Below the pieces are notes generated by a model, which saw only the letters and a program-made list of their open reading frames with translations, was not told the DNA's origin and made no database searches. Made by a program: the position numbers and the translations under genes. A stretch of DNA of 10,017 nt from Actinomycetota bacterium (GTDB lineage Bacteria; Actinomycetota; Actinomycetes; Actinomycetales; Microbacteriaceae). The stretch spans positions 1 to 10,017 of the forward strand of contig WLEN01000019.1 of assembly GCA_009704225.1 (NCBI GenBank), in the 5' to 3' direction. Of the stretch, positions 8,533-10,017 are shown piece by piece. Each line of letters opens with the position of its first letter. Position 1 is the stretch's first letter.

Positions 8533-8879
8533 GGCTTGCCAGTGGTCCGAAGACGCTCTAGTGCGTCGGACAAAATGGTGTCGGCCTCTTCCAATGTGCG
8601 ACGCTCTTTGACATACGCAAGGTGGGTCTTGTAGGGCTCGTTCTTCACCAATTGCGGTGGTTTGTTCTTGTTTCGACCAGCGGGAAGTCCCGTTGTCGGG
8701 GAATCAATCAGTTCCGGAATTTGATCGTCGGGCACGTCAGCCGCGTAGTGCTTGACTGTTTCGTTTCCTTCAGCGTCCCAGTAGGACACCGCGATACGTT
8801 CCGCGTGGTTGCCGTGATCGTGTTCGCCCATTGGGCCGCTGCCCACGCGGGTCCCTCGAATTGCGCTGCCGCCAGCCAT
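8529..8879 (-). CDS. rbpA: RNA polymerase-binding protein RbpA
   Basis: Actinobacteria-specific factor that binds RNA polymerase and group I/II sigma factors and stabilises the open promoter complex. The 116-residue protein starts with a flexible Gly-rich, basic tail (MAGGSAIRGTRVGSGPMGE). A small core of about residues 28-68 follows, then a basic linker (RNKNKPPQLVKNEPYKTH, 69-86) and a helical sigma-interaction segment (LAYVKERRTLEEADTILSDALERLR, described here as residues 87-111). It has no cysteine, so the zinc site that some family members carry in the core is absent; the Mycobacterium form also lacks zinc. A His-rich patch EHDHGNH lies at 19-25. AGGT at 8886-8889 overlaps the secG stop and serves as ribosome site, 6 bases before the ATG. 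Only 8 bases separate it from secG. Confidence 0.93.
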   Translation of the reverse strand: MAGGSAIRGTRVGSGPMGEHDHGNHAERIAVSYWDAEGNETVKHYAADVPDDQIPELIDSPTTGLPAGRNKNKPPQLVKNEPYKTHLAYVKERRTLEEADTILSDALERLRTTGKP

Positions 8880-8887
8880 TGCCGGAC

Positions 8888-9136
8888 CTAGACCAGGCCG
8901 AAGCGGGTGAATAGCCCGATAGTGACTACGGCGAGAAACCAGATGACCGCAATCGTGATTGTCAACCGGTTGAGGTTGCGTTCCGCGACTCCGCTGGAAC
9001 CGAGGTTTGAGGTGACGCCGCCACCAAACATGTCGGACAGCCCGCCGCCGCGGCCGCGGTGCAAAAGAATGGTCATCGTCAAGAGGATGCTCGTCAGTGC
9101 AAGGACGACCTGCACGATGATGTAAAGAATTTCCAT
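8888..9136 (-). CDS. secG: Protein-export membrane protein SecG
   Basis: Small accessory subunit of the SecYEG translocon, which assists insertion and movement of exported proteins across the cytoplasmic membrane. The 82-residue protein has the expected two membrane helices, roughly residues 3-24 and 58-79. They are joined by a loop with the family motif LHRGRGGGLSDMFGGG (25-40) and SNLGSSGVAERNLNRLT. The ATG at 9136 lies 12 bases after the tpiA stop. The bases before it (GACCCACC) contain no Shine-Dalgarno motif, unlike tpiA and rbpA on either side. It may depend on coupling to tpiA or on its own short-leader transcript. Location after tpiA is the order I recall from other actinobacteria. 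Confidence 0.95.
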   Translation of the reverse strand: MEILYIIVQVVLALTSILLTMTILLHRGRGGGLSDMFGGGVTSNLGSSGVAERNLNRLTITIAVIWFLAVVTIGLFTRFGLV

Positions 9137-9148
9137 GGTGGGTCTAGT

Positions 9149-9934
9149 TTATGCGATTACGTGCCGGGGAAACTGCACAATCTTGGCAAATTCTTCTGCG
9201 TCAAGGCTTGCGCCCCCGACGAGTGCTCCATCGATATCCTTTTCGCGCATGAACGAGGCGATGTTCCCTGATTTAACACTCCCGCCATAGAGGATTCGGG
9301 TTGCTTCCGCGGACTCTGGCGACAGATCTTCGGCAATGACGGCTCGGAGCGCCGCGCAGACCTCTTGTGCCTGGGCTGGCGTCGCTGCCTGGCCCGAGCC
9401 AATTGCCCAGACGGGCTCGTACGCGACAACAATCTCGGAATCCGCGGCGAGTTCAGCGAGTACCGCTCGAAGTTGGCCGACGGGTACCGCACTAGCACCG
9501 AACTTTTCGAGGTCGTCGTTGGTTTCACCAACACAAATCACGGGAACCAGTCCGTGTTTCACAGCGGCTTTCGTCTTTGCGAGCACCAGTTCATCATTTT
9601 CATGATGATCCTGACGCCGCTCGGAGTGACCGACGATGACGTAACGGCAGTTCAATTTCTTGAGGAATTCACCGGAGATGTCACCGGTGTGCGCCCCGTC
9701 GTCAAACGGCGACAGGTCTTGAGCGCCAAACGCGAATCCCAGTGAGTCGCTCTCAATCAGCGTCTGCACCGAACGAATATCGGTGAAAGGAGGGAAAACA
9801 GACACTTCAACCTCAGTGGGAGAAAACTTCGCGTCTTTTAACGTCCAGGCGATCTTCTGTACAAACGCGACCGCCCGTAAGTGGTCGAAATTCATCTTCC
9901 AGTTACCGGCGATGAGTGGCCGACGAACTACCAT
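9149..9934 (-). CDS. tpiA: Triosephosphate isomerase
   Basis: Interconverts dihydroxyacetone phosphate and glyceraldehyde-3-phosphate in glycolysis; a cytosolic TIM barrel. Length is 261 residues, normal. The four classic active-site residues are all visible: Asn11 and Lys13 in AGNWKMN, His103 in VGHSERR, and Glu173 in AYEPVWAIGSG. Loop 6 and the phosphate site are intact as AIGSGQAATP, LYGGSVK (215-221) and ALVGGASL (237-244). The ATG at 9934 overlaps the end of pgk by 7 bases and has a perfect GGAGGT ribosome site inside pgk. The stop is followed within 12 bases by secG. Nothing is missing. Confidence 0.98.
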   Translation of the reverse strand: MVVRRPLIAGNWKMNFDHLRAVAFVQKIAWTLKDAKFSPTEVEVSVFPPFTDIRSVQTLIESDSLGFAFGAQDLSPFDDGAHTGDISGEFLKKLNCRYVIVGHSERRQDHHENDELVLAKTKAAVKHGLVPVICVGETNDDLEKFGASAVPVGQLRAVLAELAADSEIVVAYEPVWAIGSGQAATPAQAQEVCAALRAVIAEDLSPESAEATRILYGGSVKSGNIASFMREKDIDGALVGGASLDAEEFAKIVQFPRHVIA

Positions 9935-10017
9935 CCGAGTACCTCCAGTCCAGGTAGTGATTTGCCCTCGAGGAATTCGAGGCTCGCTCCACCTCCCGTT
10001 GAAATATGTCCGAAATC
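9928..10017 (-). CDS. pgk: Phosphoglycerate kinase, C-terminal 29 residues, cut by window edge
   Basis: Phosphoglycerate kinase makes ATP from 1,3-bisphosphoglycerate in glycolysis. Only the last 29 residues fall in the window. They read DFGHISTGGGASLEFLEGK and then SLPGLEVLGW before TAG at 9930-9928. The segment HISTGGGASLEFLEGK is the highly conserved C-terminal nucleotide-binding end of Pgk, with the usual P-G-L-E tail. The coding sequence runs in from beyond base 10017. It overlaps tpiA by 7 bases in another frame, and the tpiA ribosome site lies inside it, so the two are co-transcribed and probably coupled. Confidence 0.95.
   Translation of the reverse strand, partial: DFGHISTGGGASLEFLEGKSLPGLEVLGW
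9941..9946 (-). promoter_or_regulatory. Strong ribosome binding site for tpiA
   Basis: Read on the minus strand this is GGAGGT, the fullest Shine-Dalgarno match in the window, 6 bases before the ATG at 9934 and inside the end of pgk. It confirms the tpiA start and suggests tpiA can initiate independently of pgk. Confidence 0.75.

Noticed and set aside
8521..8545. Terminator at the pgl/rbpA junction
   Set aside because: Only a 4-base ACTG/CAGT pairing with a 12-base loop and no U-run is present, too weak to call.
9048..9059. Perfect 12-base GC palindrome CCGCGGCCGCGG
   Set aside because: It encodes the conserved RGRGG loop of SecG and is explained by codon choice for Gly and Arg.
1..10017. 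Mobile element, CRISPR array, tRNA/rRNA or unknown defence or biosynthetic system
   Set aside because: The window is almost wholly filled with recognisable core metabolic and housekeeping genes; no repeats of array type, transposase, integrase or unknown gene cluster is seen.

Overview
The window is a compact stretch of actinobacterial core carbon metabolism. Three things point to Actinobacteria: OpcA next to Zwf, an RbpA gene, and frequent GTG starts in four-base stop/start overlaps. The gene order (ctaB divergent from tkt-tal-pgi-zwf-opcA-pgl, facing pgk-tpiA-secG-rbpA) and the form of RbpA suggest Microbacteriaceae or a close relative with moderate GC. That family placement comes from remembered synteny and is an inference, not a search result.

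Layout. Positions 1-418 (minus) hold the N-terminal part of ctaB (heme O synthase), cut by the window edge. Positions 419-557 are a divergent control region with a TAGACT -10-like box on each strand, a TGACGTCA palindrome and a small inverted repeat. Positions 558-8532 (plus) are a six-gene operon: transketolase, transaldolase, glucose-6-phosphate isomerase, glucose-6-phosphate dehydrogenase, OpcA and 6-phosphogluconolactonase. Every junction in it is a 4-base or 1-base stop/start overlap, so there is no space for internal terminators. Positions 8529-10017 (minus) are a second operon read toward the first: 3' end of pgk, tpiA, secG, rbpA. The stop codons of pgl and rbpA overlap tail to tail.

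Function. The plus-strand operon carries the oxidative entry of the pentose phosphate pathway (Zwf, its assembly factor OpcA, Pgl) and the non-oxidative branch (Tkt, Tal). Pgi returns fructose-6-phosphate to glucose-6-phosphate, so the set could run as an NADPH-producing cycle; 6-phosphogluconate dehydrogenase and the pentose phosphate isomerase and epimerase are not in the window. The minus-strand operon couples lower glycolysis (Pgk, TpiA) with a protein export subunit (SecG) and an RNA polymerase-binding factor (RbpA).

All genes look intact apart from the two cut by the window edges. I see no mobile element, tRNA, rRNA, CRISPR array, prophage gene or unknown multi-gene system. The items worth a second look are regulatory and architectural: the mirrored divergent promoter with a probably leaderless ctaB, the operator-like sites upstream of tkt, the overlapping convergent ends without a terminator, and a cysteine-free RbpA.
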